Assembly (NCBI RefSeq): GCF_001189845.1
Contig: NZ_LFLZ01000009.1
Coordinates: 124,001-188,000 of the forward strand
Reading direction: 5' to 3'
DNA from: Bradyrhizobium tropiciagri
Lineage (GTDB): Bacteria; Pseudomonadota; Alphaproteobacteria; Rhizobiales; Xanthobacteraceae
DNA length: 64,000 bases
Shown: one piece after another, positions 52,497-60,744 of the stretch
How the letters are laid out: every line of letters begins with the position of its first letter
How positions within the stretch are numbered: the stretch's first letter is position 1
The notes under the pieces: generated by a model
Told to the model about the DNA's origin: nothing
The model's database searches: none
Seen by the model: the letters and a program-made list of their open reading frames with translations, nothing else
Position numbers and translations under genes: made by a program

Positions 52497-53924
52497 TTAA
52501 TATTTTGTACGGACATAAGTCCCGTAGGAGCCATAACACTGGTAGCCCGCCCTATTCTTGTGCGGCCGCAACTCGCTGTCGTGAGTCTTGCGCTCGAACA
52601 GCTTTCCGCACACCGTGCAGCGAAAGACATAGATTGGGCCACCGCTCGCTGTCCGCGATCGGCGTCGGGTCGAGGTTCGAGGCGCTACAATTCCCGCGGG
52701 CCGTGATGTCGGAGGAATTGACTGCGGGCCCGTCGGTGTCAGCTCGATGGGATAACGCGGCGAGAAGGTCGTCTGCGTCTGCGAAACCCCTAGAATGCTG
52801 TCGAGGCGATAACTGCGCGGTTGACCATCTTCTGCACGAACGGCCATCAACAGAACATCGCCCGCTCGGGAGCGGCGCAGAGAGTAAGCTTCGATGGCGC
52901 GTGTCGAGCGTTTGCCCTTCTGATCGCGATAGTCGATGTTGACCAACAGCCGGTTGGCGGCGGCGAACCGAATACTCTCGATGAAGGCCTGACCGGATGA
53001 TCCCGCCGGCAGGCTGATGATGCGCTGACGAATGATTTCTTCCGTCGCCCCGCCCATAGGCGGCATTGTCGGTAGAACCGTCGCTGTAACCTGGCCGTGA
53101 AGCCAACCAAATATCTCTGGCAGAGCATCCCAGAAAGATGTGATTGGCAGCAGGGCAGGAAGCTGGTGATTCAGCATGCCGGACCAGCCGGCCTCAACAT
53201 CTCCGCGGTGCGGCTCGATGTCGGAGAGCTTCGGCAGCTGGATGCCTTTGAAGAGACATTTCTCCCGCAAAACCGCAACAAATTGGTGCTGCTCGGGACG
53301 AGCATCGGTATTGCGATAGAGGTTGACGACATCGTAGAGGTCTCGAGGCCGGGTACGCTCGGCAAGCGCCCGGAACTTTTCGGCGAAGGCTTCGACGTAG
53401 TCGTAGGCGAGCACCTCGATTCCTTCTTCGGGCGCATCGGAATAAGGATGGAAAATTTCGACGGTCTCGGGCGGCAGGACGACGCGTTCGTCGGCGGTCA
53501 GGTCAAGTTTGATGCGCGGCAAGGGCCGGGTTGGTGAAACCGGCCCCTTGTAGCTGATCTTGCCTTGGCAGGAGATTTGGCCACGCGGGTTGCGATAGAT
53601 ATCAAACTCCTGCTGATCGGCAGGGATTTCAATGCCTGTCTCTTCGTAAACCCAGGTACCAACCTCGGCAAAGACGCGCTTGAGAAACGCTTCGTCAAGA
53701 TGGGCCTCGTCGCGGAGCGTGAAGTCAAGATCCTCGGAAAAGCGATAGGTTTCAAAGAAGCATTTCTTGAGACAGGTGCCGCCCTTGAAAATCCATTTCT
53801 CGGTGAGTTCTTCGTGAGCGTAGATGCCGGCAAGCATCCAGCCGAGGACATAGTCCTTTTCGATGACATGCGGTGTGAGCGACGTCTGCGCGGCAAGATC
53901 AAGGATTTCGCGCTTGTCGATCAA
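52497..53924 (-). CDS. AbiEii-type nucleotidyltransferase toxin fused to WYL and zinc-ribbon domains
   Basis: The TTG at 53924 overlaps the antitoxin stop (TTGA) and gives the family N-terminus (MIDKREILDLAAQTSLTPHV, IEKDYVLGWMLAGIY). Longer ATG starts exist at 53990 and 53969, but lie inside the upstream gene. Residues 46-70 contain the nucleotidyltransferase core IFKGGTCLKK and RFSEDLDFTL; PRDLYDVVNLYRN is also typical. From about residue 310, FIESIRFAAANRLLVNIDY to TFSPRYPIEL is a WYL-type domain. The end has a zinc ribbon (FRCTVCGKLFERK, then YQCYG). AbiEii toxins modify tRNA or nucleotides; the WYL and ribbon parts are additions not found in the classic AbiEii and may sense a ligand or DNA. 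Confidence 0.85.
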   Translation of the reverse strand: MIDKREILDLAAQTSLTPHVIEKDYVLGWMLAGIYAHEELTEKWIFKGGTCLKKCFFETYRFSEDLDFTLRDEAHLDEAFLKRVFAEVGTWVYEETGIEIPADQQEFDIYRNPRGQISCQGKISYKGPVSPTRPLPRIKLDLTADERVVLPPETVEIFHPYSDAPEEGIEVLAYDYVEAFAEKFRALAERTRPRDLYDVVNLYRNTDARPEQHQFVAVLREKCLFKGIQLPKLSDIEPHRGDVEAGWSGMLNHQLPALLPITSFWDALPEIFGWLHGQVTATVLPTMPPMGGATEEIIRQRIISLPAGSSGQAFIESIRFAAANRLLVNIDYRDQKGKRSTRAIEAYSLRRSRAGDVLLMAVRAEDGQPRSYRLDSILGVSQTQTTFSPRYPIELTPTGPQSIPPTSRPAGIVAPRTSTRRRSRTASGGPIYVFRCTVCGKLFERKTHDSELRPHKNRAGYQCYGSYGTYVRTKY

Positions 53925-54733
53925 CTGACGTCTCCGGTGGCCCAGGATAGGGGAATGAGGAGCCGCCATCTTGAGATGAGTCGCTTGCATTCCAAAGCAG
54001 GATCAAGCTTGGCATTGCCGGCCGTAAGCCTTGTGCGACATTGCTCCGCAAGCCCCCTTCCGTCATCCTGCCTGTCGGCTAGGAAGCCAAGGCGTTTGAA
54101 TACAGCGCCATTTCCGAGCAGGTCGGCATATTCGATCAATTTTTGATCGCTGCGATCGGGCCGTTTGAAGTACGTGCTCAGGCAGTCGGCGACCAGCTGA
54201 ATGCCACCGCCCACGGCTGGATCGTCGAGCATGTCGACGATGGTCCGGTGCACATCGGAAACACGCACCTTCGTGTGATGCCGCCAGACAGGTTTAGTAC
54301 CGAATATCTTCTCGGCTTTCACGTGTTTGAGCGAAAAATCAAAGCCGTGCCGTTTTTGGTGCTTCGTACGGATGACCTGGCCTGTGACCACGACGATATC
54401 CTTGAAAATCTGCTCGGTAAGATCCCAGTGCTCGGCGGCAGTGCGGCCGCCGACGTAGGCTGGTGCGAAAAGCGCCGGCACAAGAACCCAGCCATCATCA
54501 AGAACACGTTCCGCACCAAGGGTATCGATGGATGCAGGAACGTAAGCACCAGTTCCGACCCGGCTGAGCCAGCCTTGCTCGCGCCAGCGGGCAAGCCGCT
54601 TGGCCGCCTCGACCCGTGAAATGGCAAGCGCCTTCTCGACGTCGACGATGTGGATGACATCCCCCGAGGCAGCAAGGACGCGCTGAAGCTGCGCGCGGCC
54701 CTGAGGAAGGCGATATTGGGCACGTTCTTTCAT
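53921..54733 (-). CDS. AbiEi-family antitoxin / transcriptional regulator
   Basis: The ATG at 54733 is chosen; a TTG at 54799 would add an improbable Tyr/Phe-rich leader read from the promoter. The 270-residue product has a winged-helix N-terminus (LQRVLAASGDVIHIVDVEKA, LAISRVEAAKRLARWREQGW, LSRVGTGAYVP) and an AbiEi C-terminal region (YVGGRTAAEHWDLTEQIFKD, KVRVSDVHRTIVDMLDDPAV, GGGIQLVADCLSTYFKR). AbiEi proteins repress their own operon and block the AbiEii toxin. Start and stop of the two genes overlap. Together they form a type IV toxin-antitoxin module used as phage abortive infection. Confidence 0.88.
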   Translation of the reverse strand: MKERAQYRLPQGRAQLQRVLAASGDVIHIVDVEKALAISRVEAAKRLARWREQGWLSRVGTGAYVPASIDTLGAERVLDDGWVLVPALFAPAYVGGRTAAEHWDLTEQIFKDIVVVTGQVIRTKHQKRHGFDFSLKHVKAEKIFGTKPVWRHHTKVRVSDVHRTIVDMLDDPAVGGGIQLVADCLSTYFKRPDRSDQKLIEYADLLGNGAVFKRLGFLADRQDDGRGLAEQCRTRLTAGNAKLDPALECKRLISRWRLLIPLSWATGDVS

Positions 54734-54830
54734 ATGACAAACTTCGCAAAAATATGGAAAAATTGCATATACAATATAATATGCCTCGTGCGACAGCAAT
54801 TCAACTATGCTATTTTTCGCAAAAATCGTG
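54734..54830 (-). promoter_or_regulatory. AbiE promoter with repeated operator-like motif
   Basis: This AT-rich stretch upstream of the antitoxin gene contains TTCGCAAAAAT twice, at 54743-54753 and 54816-54826. The distal copy is part of a perfect inverted repeat, ATTTTT-CGC-AAAAAT (54812-54826). AbiEi proteins are known to autorepress through repeats in their promoter, so these are candidate binding sites. Confidence 0.6.
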
Positions 54831-55423
54831 AATTTTTACATATAAACTATACTTTCTGACCTTTGATTCAAAACGGCTTCCCGCGATCAGCTCCATCGCT
54901 GTTTGGTGATCATCTGACTCGAACAGGTGCCGGCAGCGATCCATCGTGACCTGAAGGCTGCAAAGGCCGGCACGCCGCGGTGGCGGCAAATGAAGCTGAA
55001 AGAGAAACAAGGCGGGCGTGAACGCGTATCGCCCACATGAAATGGCTCCGGGTCGCGCGAGCATAGCGACGGCGAAGCCGACACAGCGAGTGCCCCCGGC
55101 AAGGAACACCTTATGTCCCGCGCGATGGGATCGTCACCGGATCGGCTGAGACGCAGACTCGGTAAGCCAGCTTATAGAGCCCGGTCCGTAGAGCGGCCAC
55201 GCCAATCAGAATGTCCGACCGATACGATCACCTACCTGCATCATGCGAGGCTGAACAGCCTCAACACCGGGCGAACATCCCTCGCCGCCCGGAATATCTC
55301 GATCTGGCCGAAAGTGCTCAAAACGTGTCTTAAGCAGGGATTTCGACAATAGAACTATGGACGCCTCGCCCTCGGAAGTTGTACCGTCATCTATTATTTG
55401 AAGAAATAAGGGGGAAGGGTCGT
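54831..55423. other. Gene-free stretch with a short HNH-like fragment
   Basis: No supported gene. On the minus strand at about 54880-55000 a frame reads PPPRRAGLCSLQVTMDR, similar to the broken HNH-type gene at 60264-60558, so it may be a second remnant of that family. The right end must contain the hxs promoter, which I could not define. Confidence 0.4.
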
Positions 55424-55705
55424 ATGACTGAGAAGTCAAAAGTTGTGCTATCGCTTGGTGCAGCGCTCGCATCGCTGACCGGAATGGCCGTTCAGGAGGC
55501 CGGGGCAAAGGTACCAGCCACCGACGATACAGCCGGCGTAGCGTCCGAAATGACCGTCTCCAACCCAGCGCCGAACGCTCACTATCAGGTGGGTGAGGAT
55601 CTTCTCGGGTTCGTTATGACGAAGCAGAACGATGGTACCATCGTCGCCCAACATTCCTCTCACGCGTCGCATGCTTCTCACGCGTCCCATGCTTCTAGCC
55701 GCTAA
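55424..55705 (+). CDS. hxsA: His-Xaa-Ser repeat precursor peptide HxsA
   Basis: The ATG at 55424 is chosen because GGGGGAAGGG is just upstream; it gives a 93-residue product. The N-terminus is leader-like with a hydrophobic stretch (VVLSLGAALASLTGMAVQEA, then GAK). The C-terminus is a run of His-Xaa-Ser triplets (HSSHASHASHASHASSR). This, plus two radical-SAM genes and an HxsD gene in order, defines the HXS system. The repeats are the likely sites of modification by HxsB and HxsC, and the exported product's final form is unknown. The gene's last 17 bases overlap the hxsD start. Confidence 0.9.
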   Translation: MTEKSKVVLSLGAALASLTGMAVQEAGAKVPATDDTAGVASEMTVSNPAPNAHYQVGEDLLGFVMTKQNDGTIVAQHSSHASHASHASHASSR

Positions 55706-56039
55706 GCCTCCAGCAGCGTCCCAGATCGAGATAGCCGTCGATTTCGATGCAAGCCTCCAGAGCATCGAGGCTTTGGATGCGGCAGCTTATCGTCTGATCG
55801 GAACGGCGACCTGCCAGGTTGAGCGGACGAGCGACCGCTATTTTTGCCGCTTGGTTTCTTCTGCCAATCCGCAAAAGGGAGCCACACTCCGTCCGGACGA
55901 GCTCAGAGAGCGGTTTCTGAATCTCGTCGCCGATGAGAACTTGCGGATTCGTGTTGCTGAAAAGACCGAAGGCGTTCGAAATGTCATCCTTGCACTGGCC
56001 TTCGGAGCCCTGGCCGCTCACCAAAATGATGCCGGATAA
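55689..56039 (+). CDS. hxsD: His-Xaa-Ser system protein HxsD
   Basis: The ATG at 55689 (MLLAAKPPAASQIEIAVDFD) is preferred. Earlier ATGs at 55632 and 55674 lie deep within the hxsA repeat. No strong ribosome site exists, so coupling to hxsA is likely. The 116-residue product has the HxsD pattern (SIEALDAAAYRLIG, then GVRNVILALAFGAL near the end) and is probably a recognition or accessory protein for peptide maturation. The family has no proven chemistry. Confidence 0.85.
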   Translation: MLLAAKPPAASQIEIAVDFDASLQSIEALDAAAYRLIGTATCQVERTSDRYFCRLVSSANPQKGATLRPDELRERFLNLVADENLRIRVAEKTEGVRNVILALAFGALAAHQNDAG

Positions 56040-56054
56040 GCCTGTCGGGGAACC

Positions 56055-57503
56055 ATGGCGCGGTTTTTACCTCCTGAGAGCTTCGGTGCAGCAACCGGAG
56101 ATATCGCGTTGCTGCCGTTCAATTTTGAGCGCTCCGGCGCCAATCAGTATCTCGTCGCCAACCTGGTCGGCGATTTTGTCCGCCTGACCGAAGATGAATT
56201 GCACAGGCTGGTCGACCTGCAAGTTCGACCCGGCGATGGGCTCTACGAAAAAGCTTACGCCGCTCATCTGCTCACCGGAACAAACCAGAAGGCACAACGG
56301 CAGCTGTTGGCGGCGCGGCTGAGAAGCCGGATGTCATTTCTGCAGCAGACGACGCCGCTCCATATTTTTGTGGTGACGCTGCGGTGCGAACACTCTTGCC
56401 CCTATTGCCAAGTCTCGCGTCAAAGTACTGACCGCTCACGTTTCGATATGAGTGAGCAAACCGCAATGCGCGCGCTCGACATTGCGTTCGCCAGCCCCAC
56501 GGCACGGATCAAGATTGAGTTTCAGGGCGGCGAGCCGCTTCTCAATTTTCCATTGATTAGAACGATTGTTGCGGCTGCGAAGCAACGGTCCGGCAAGAAG
56601 CTCGACTTCGTCATCGCCTCAAACCTAGCCTTGCTGGACAACACCGTTCTCGAGTTTTGCAAAGAGAACGACGTCCTCCTCTCAACGTCCCTTGACGGTC
56701 CGGCCGACCTGCATAACCAGAACCGCCCCCGCCCCGGCGCGAACAGTCATGAGCTTGCTGTTGCTGGAATTCGGCGCGCGAGGGAGGTTCTAGGTCCCGA
56801 CAAGGTCGGGGCCTTGATGACTACCACGGAGGCGAGCCTCGACCGCGTTGATGAGATCATCGACGAATATCTCCAACTGGGACTAGATGGCATCTTCCTG
56901 CGTCCGCTGTCTCCATTCGGATTTGCGATCAAAACGAAGCAGTTCGCCAAATACGACGCCCAGAAATGGCTTGCGTTCTACGAACGCGGGTTGCGCCGCG
57001 TTCTGGAAATCAACCGTCAGGGTACCCCGTTTCGCGAGTTCTACGCGGCGCTGCTTCTCACACGGATGCTCTCGGACCGCCCGATCGGCTACATCGACTT
57101 GCGCAGTCCCGCCGGCGCCGGCCTTGGCGCACTTGTCTACAACTATGACGGCAGCGTTTTCGCATCGGACGAAGGCAGAATGCTCGCCGAGACCGGCGAC
57201 GATGCGTTCCGTCTTGGTCACGTTGAACACGACAGCTACAATTCGCTCATCCTGTCGGACAAGCTGATTGGCGCGATCTCAAAGTCGCTGACACAATGCG
57301 CGCCCGAATGCTCAACCTGTGTTTATGAGAGCCACTGCGGGGCGGATCCGGTCTATCATCATGCGACACAGGGGGATGCTCTCGGCATAAAGCCGTTGTC
57401 GGCGTTTTGCGCGCGCCAGAAAGGCATCATGGGCCTGCTGCTCGATATTCTGGAGAACTCTCCGGAAGATGCCGCCATTTTACGACGATGGGCAGCCGCA
57501 TGA
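56055..57503 (+). CDS. hxsB: HXS system radical SAM maturase HxsB
   Basis: Start ATG at 56055. The 482-residue protein has an N-terminal recognition region (RFLPPESFGAATGDIALLPF) and a radical-SAM core with TLRCEHSCPYCQVSRQ (CxxxCxxC, iron-sulfur cluster for SAM) and EFQGGEPLL. Auxiliary-cluster cysteines occur at the C-terminus (CAPECSTCVYESHCG, then FCARQ), as in SPASM-type maturases. It probably modifies HxsA side chains by radical chemistry. The stop overlaps the hxsC start. Confidence 0.93.
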   Translation: MARFLPPESFGAATGDIALLPFNFERSGANQYLVANLVGDFVRLTEDELHRLVDLQVRPGDGLYEKAYAAHLLTGTNQKAQRQLLAARLRSRMSFLQQTTPLHIFVVTLRCEHSCPYCQVSRQSTDRSRFDMSEQTAMRALDIAFASPTARIKIEFQGGEPLLNFPLIRTIVAAAKQRSGKKLDFVIASNLALLDNTVLEFCKENDVLLSTSLDGPADLHNQNRPRPGANSHELAVAGIRRAREVLGPDKVGALMTTTEASLDRVDEIIDEYLQLGLDGIFLRPLSPFGFAIKTKQFAKYDAQKWLAFYERGLRRVLEINRQGTPFREFYAALLLTRMLSDRPIGYIDLRSPAGAGLGALVYNYDGSVFASDEGRMLAETGDDAFRLGHVEHDSYNSLILSDKLIGAISKSLTQCAPECSTCVYESHCGADPVYHHATQGDALGIKPLSAFCARQKGIMGLLLDILENSPEDAAILRRWAAA

Positions 57504-58705
57504 CCCTTCCTCTCTATGGCACAGCCTCGCAGAGCAGTGGATTTTCCTCGGACAGAACCCGATCCGTCCTCCGGCTTCGGTCGCCAGGCAGTACCGCCGA
57601 ACGTGACGTAGCGGATTTCGCGCTCACCCGAACGCCAGACGACGTCCGGCGTGCAATAGAAGCTGACTGGCCGTCCATCTTTGTCGTCTCTGATGCACCC
57701 ATTAATTTTCCCGGCACGTTCCGAGGACGGCTGGTCGCGGTCCCAACAAAATATGACTATCTAGGTGACGGCGATGTGATCGGCTTCGATCACGTGTCCA
57801 GGAAATTCCGCACGCTGTATCGCCGGAATTCGGCGCATAATTCGTTTCTCGTCACGGAACGGTGCAACAATTACTGCCTGATGTGCTCGCAGCCGCCGAA
57901 GGCGGTCGATGACAGGTGGATACTCAGCGAAATCAAGGAAAGTTTGGCTCTCATTGATGCGGCGACCCGCGCGCTGACGTTCACCGGCGGAGAGACCCTG
58001 TCGGATTGGGAAGACTTCATCGCCGTCCTGAAGGAGTGCCGCGATCGGCTGCCGGCAACCGCCGTCCAGGTGCTGACCAACGGCCGCGCGTTTGCCGACT
58101 CTCGGATCGTCGACGCTTGGCGAGATATCGGCCACCCGAACCTGATGGCCGCCATTCCGGTCTACGCCCCGGTCGATCATGTCCATGATCACGTCGTGCA
58201 GGCCAAGGGTGCGTTCGATGAGACGATGCTTGGTATCCTGAAGCTCAAGGATCGGGGACAACGGGTCGAAATCCGCATCGTGCTGCATGCATTGACCGCG
58301 CCGATCATCGAAGACACTGGTAAGTGGATTGCCCGCAATCTGCCGTTCGTCGACCACGTCGCATTGATGGGGCTCGAAAACACGGGCTTTGCCATTGCAA
58401 ACGACGCCATGCTCTGGATGGATCCGATGGACTATGGCGACGGGCTCGCGAGGGCTGTCGAACACTTGAGCGCTGCTGGCGTCAGCGCATCGGTCTATAA
58501 CCTTCCGAAATGTGTCCTCCCAAAGTCAGTCTGGCCGCATGCGCTCCAATCGATCTCGGACTGGAAAAATGGCTTTGTCGAAGAATGCGCGCGATGCGAC
58601 GAGAAAAGCACGTGCAGCGGCTTTTTTACGACCGGACGTCCGCGATTTAGCCATGGCGTGCGCGCGATCACTGCCAAACGAAAATTGAACGAGCTCGCGG
58701 TTTAG
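57500..58705 (+). CDS. hxsC: HXS system radical SAM maturase HxsC
   Basis: The ATG at 57500 overlaps the hxsB stop (ATGA); a longer frame reaches 57407. The 401-residue product has TERCNNYCLMCSQPPK (CxxxCxxC) and TFTGGETLSDW, typical of radical-SAM enzymes, and extra cysteines near the end (ECARCDEKSTCSG). In the HXS system this is the second maturase; its target is assumed to be HxsA. The order A-D-B-C with overlaps shows one operon. Confidence 0.92.
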   Translation: MTLPLYGTASQSSGFSSDRTRSVLRLRSPGSTAERDVADFALTRTPDDVRRAIEADWPSIFVVSDAPINFPGTFRGRLVAVPTKYDYLGDGDVIGFDHVSRKFRTLYRRNSAHNSFLVTERCNNYCLMCSQPPKAVDDRWILSEIKESLALIDAATRALTFTGGETLSDWEDFIAVLKECRDRLPATAVQVLTNGRAFADSRIVDAWRDIGHPNLMAAIPVYAPVDHVHDHVVQAKGAFDETMLGILKLKDRGQRVEIRIVLHALTAPIIEDTGKWIARNLPFVDHVALMGLENTGFAIANDAMLWMDPMDYGDGLARAVEHLSAAGVSASVYNLPKCVLPKSVWPHALQSISDWKNGFVEECARCDEKSTCSGFFTTGRPRFSHGVRAITAKRKLNELAV

Positions 58706-58731
58706 CAGAGACTAGGTCAGGTAGAACGAAC

Positions 58732-59685
58732 ATGAAGATTCATCGTGGTCTCCTTATCGCTGCCGCCATGATTGGCAGTGTCTCAGTAAGTCCCTCCTTC
58801 GCAAAGACCACAAAGGACTGCACAGCGGAGTGGCGCGCCGACAAGGCGGGCATGCAAGCCCGGGGCGTGACTGAAAAGGCGTACGTTGAACAATGCAAGG
58901 GCGGAGCCGAGCCAACTGCCGCTGCGCCGGCGGCGAAGCCGGTCGAGCCACCGCCGCCAGCACCCACGCAGGCGACAGTCACCGGATCGAAAACAGCAAA
59001 AGATTGTACCGCCGAGTGGCGCGCTGATAAGGCCGGCATGCAAGCCCGCGGTGTGACAGAAAAAGCTTACGTTGAACAATGCAAGGCAGGCACTACGCCA
59101 ACGGCATCCGCCCCTTCTCCGAGGCCGAGCGCCCCAACGCCTCCGCCCATTGCGGCGCCGTCACCGCCGACGAGTACCTCGTCTTCCCAGAAGACCGCTA
59201 AGGATTGTATCGCTGAATGGCGAGCCGACAAGGCGGGTATGCAAGCCCGGGGTGTCACCGAAAAGGCCTATGTCGACCAGTGTAGGACCGGCGCCGCCGC
59301 GCCGGCCTCGGCCGCACCTGAGCCGCGACCAACTCCCGCAGCTCCTCCGCCGAGCCGACCCGCTCCGGCCCCCACGCAAGCTGCGCCAGCTCCCGCGCCG
59401 CAAAAGCCCGCGCCGACCACGACGGCTGCACCCGTGCCTCCCCCGGCACAGCAGCCCTCAGTTCCCCGAGACAACGCTACGCTGGAGGCCGGGCAGTTCG
59501 CGGATGAGACCTCCGCCAAAGCCCACTGCCCAACCGACACCGTCGTATGGGTGAACCTGCCGTCAAAGGTTTATCACTTCGCGGGAACGCGGAGCTACGG
59601 CACCACGAAACGCGGCGCTTACATGTGCGAGAAGGAAGCGATCGCGGCTGAAGACCGTGCTTCGAAAACCGAAAAGCATCCCTGA
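58732..59685 (+). CDS. Secreted triple-repeat protein (PsiF-like repeats), Pro/Ala-rich linkers
   Basis: The ATG at 58732 begins a signal peptide (MKIHRGLLIAAAMIGSVSVS, then FAK). Three near-identical repeats follow at residues 29-56, 91-118 and 158-185, each of the form DCTAEWRADKAGMQARGVT-EKAYVEQC, with Cys at both ends, similar to the PsiF repeat. Linkers are rich in Pro and Ala (for example PRPTPAAPPPSRPAPAP). The C-terminus has a separate small domain (TDTVVWVNLPSKVYHFAGTR, RGAYMCEKEAIA). It lies 26 bases after hxsC and could be an exported partner of the HXS product. Function unknown. Confidence 0.75.
   Translation: MKIHRGLLIAAAMIGSVSVSPSFAKTTKDCTAEWRADKAGMQARGVTEKAYVEQCKGGAEPTAAAPAAKPVEPPPPAPTQATVTGSKTAKDCTAEWRADKAGMQARGVTEKAYVEQCKAGTTPTASAPSPRPSAPTPPPIAAPSPPTSTSSSQKTAKDCIAEWRADKAGMQARGVTEKAYVDQCRTGAAAPASAAPEPRPTPAAPPPSRPAPAPTQAAPAPAPQKPAPTTTAAPVPPPAQQPSVPRDNATLEAGQFADETSAKAHCPTDTVVWVNLPSKVYHFAGTRSYGTTKRGAYMCEKEAIAAEDRASKTEKHP
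58816..59286 (+). repeat. Three 84-bp in-gene repeats
   Basis: Copies lie at 58816-58899, 59002-59085 and 59203-59286 and encode the 28-residue repeats described in the gene entry. The protein sequence is nearly identical, but the DNA differs at many third positions, so the copies are old and kept by selection at the protein level. Confidence 0.85.
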
Positions 59686-59721
59686 GGCCAATCGACGGCT
59701 ATCTAGTTAGGGGCATCTTGC

Positions 59722-60066
59722 ATGGTTCGGTTCGCTGCCTTCCTCGCTGCTTCTCTTGCCGGCGCCACCGGGGCGGCGGCGGAGACCATCGACGTCAAAT
59801 ATTACGGCAAACTGGATCTGGCTCCCTTTGTCTGCACCGATGTCACGCGGAGCAGTTTTATCAACCGCGCGTGCTACGACAAATCGAAACAGTTCATGGT
59901 CGTGCAACTGAGATCGATCTATTACCCCTATTGCGAGCTATCGGCAGCAACCTTCGAGGCGTTTTTGGGCGCGCCATCGATGGGCCAGTATTACAACGCC
60001 AACATCAAGGGCTCCGGCTCGGACGGTCCTTTTGACTGCCGTACGCACCGCGCCCCAACTTACTAA
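59722..60066 (+). CDS. Secreted KTSC-like protein
   Basis: ATG at 59722 with a signal peptide (MVRFAAFLAASLAGATGAAA). The mature part reads TIDVKYYGKLDLAPFVCTDV, SSFINRACYDKSKQFMVVQL and RSIYYPYCELSAATFEAFLG, which matches the KTSC domain (named for a Lys-Thr-Ser-Cys pattern; the Ser and Cys context appears as RSSFINRACYD). The domain's function is unknown. It lies 36 bases downstream of the triple-repeat gene and is probably co-transcribed. Two Cys pairs may form disulfides after export. Confidence 0.75.
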   Translation: MVRFAAFLAASLAGATGAAAETIDVKYYGKLDLAPFVCTDVTRSSFINRACYDKSKQFMVVQLRSIYYPYCELSAATFEAFLGAPSMGQYYNANIKGSGSDGPFDCRTHRAPTY

Positions 60067-60263
60067 GCCGAGCCCAGGTTCTCTGCACGAAGCCATTTCA
60101 CTCTAGTTGCGTCTTGATCGCGAAGTTAGGAGGCTCGAATTATGGGCGCCGGCACAAGGCCAGCGTCGATAGGATGACACCCAGGGTGACCGCCACGACC
60201 GTAACCCGCTTCACCCGCTCGTCACGCGCCGGAAAAATCATATGACGCGGACCTTGGTCCGTC

Positions 60264-60558
60264 TCAACCGGCTCGAACCTTTCGGGCTAGGTCGCACACC
60301 CGGTGACGCCCATCGGCGTACCGAAGCTCGCGCACCGCTGCGTTCGGTTCATCCGCTACCATCATCACGTTGCGGAAATGCGGCTCGTCATCCGTCCATC
60401 CGTCCATCCTGTGTTGCAAGGAGCACAGGCCGGCACAGTTATCGGGGCGTACAGGAGGCAGCGTTGGAGGGCAGATACAGCGCCCGTGACACCACATGGT
60501 CAACGGTCGCGCCATCGACGCCGCAATAGGCGCAAAGCCGGATCTTGGCTTCCTTCAT
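60264..60558 (-). pseudogene. HNH-type small protein, frameshifted remnant
   Basis: Starting from the ATG at 60558 the frame reads MKEAKIRLCAYCGVDGATVD, HVVSRALYLP, the CxxC...DHV start of an HNH-related protein, and soon stops. The neighbouring frame continues LPPVRPDNCAGLCSLQHRMD, GWTDDEPHFRNVMMVADEPN and AAVREL, which fits the following part of the same family. A frame slip near 60460-60475 separates them. The rest of the normal gene is not visible beyond 60264. It is probably debris from a mobile element. Confidence 0.6.
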
Positions 60559-60744
60559 CCAACCGCCGCTGTTGTTGAAGACTGATCAACCCGTTCACAC
60601 CGTGCGCGAATATCGGGCCGAAGCCACGCGGTAGGACAGGACCGCCTCAGCAAACTTGCGGTGGGACCAACCTTTCGGACCGGTCCGGGTGGTCTAGACT
60701 ACTGGATGTTTACGCCCTGACAATGGGGATACTCACCCCCAAGA

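Noticed and set aside
54810..55109. Minus-strand frame of 99 codons as a gene
   Set aside because: Only a short part resembles the HNH fragment at 60.3 kb; the rest runs into the abiE promoter and lacks a plausible start.
55640..55705. Tandem short repeats that look CRISPR- or VNTR-like
   Set aside because: They encode the His-Xaa-Ser triplets of HxsA and have no spacers.
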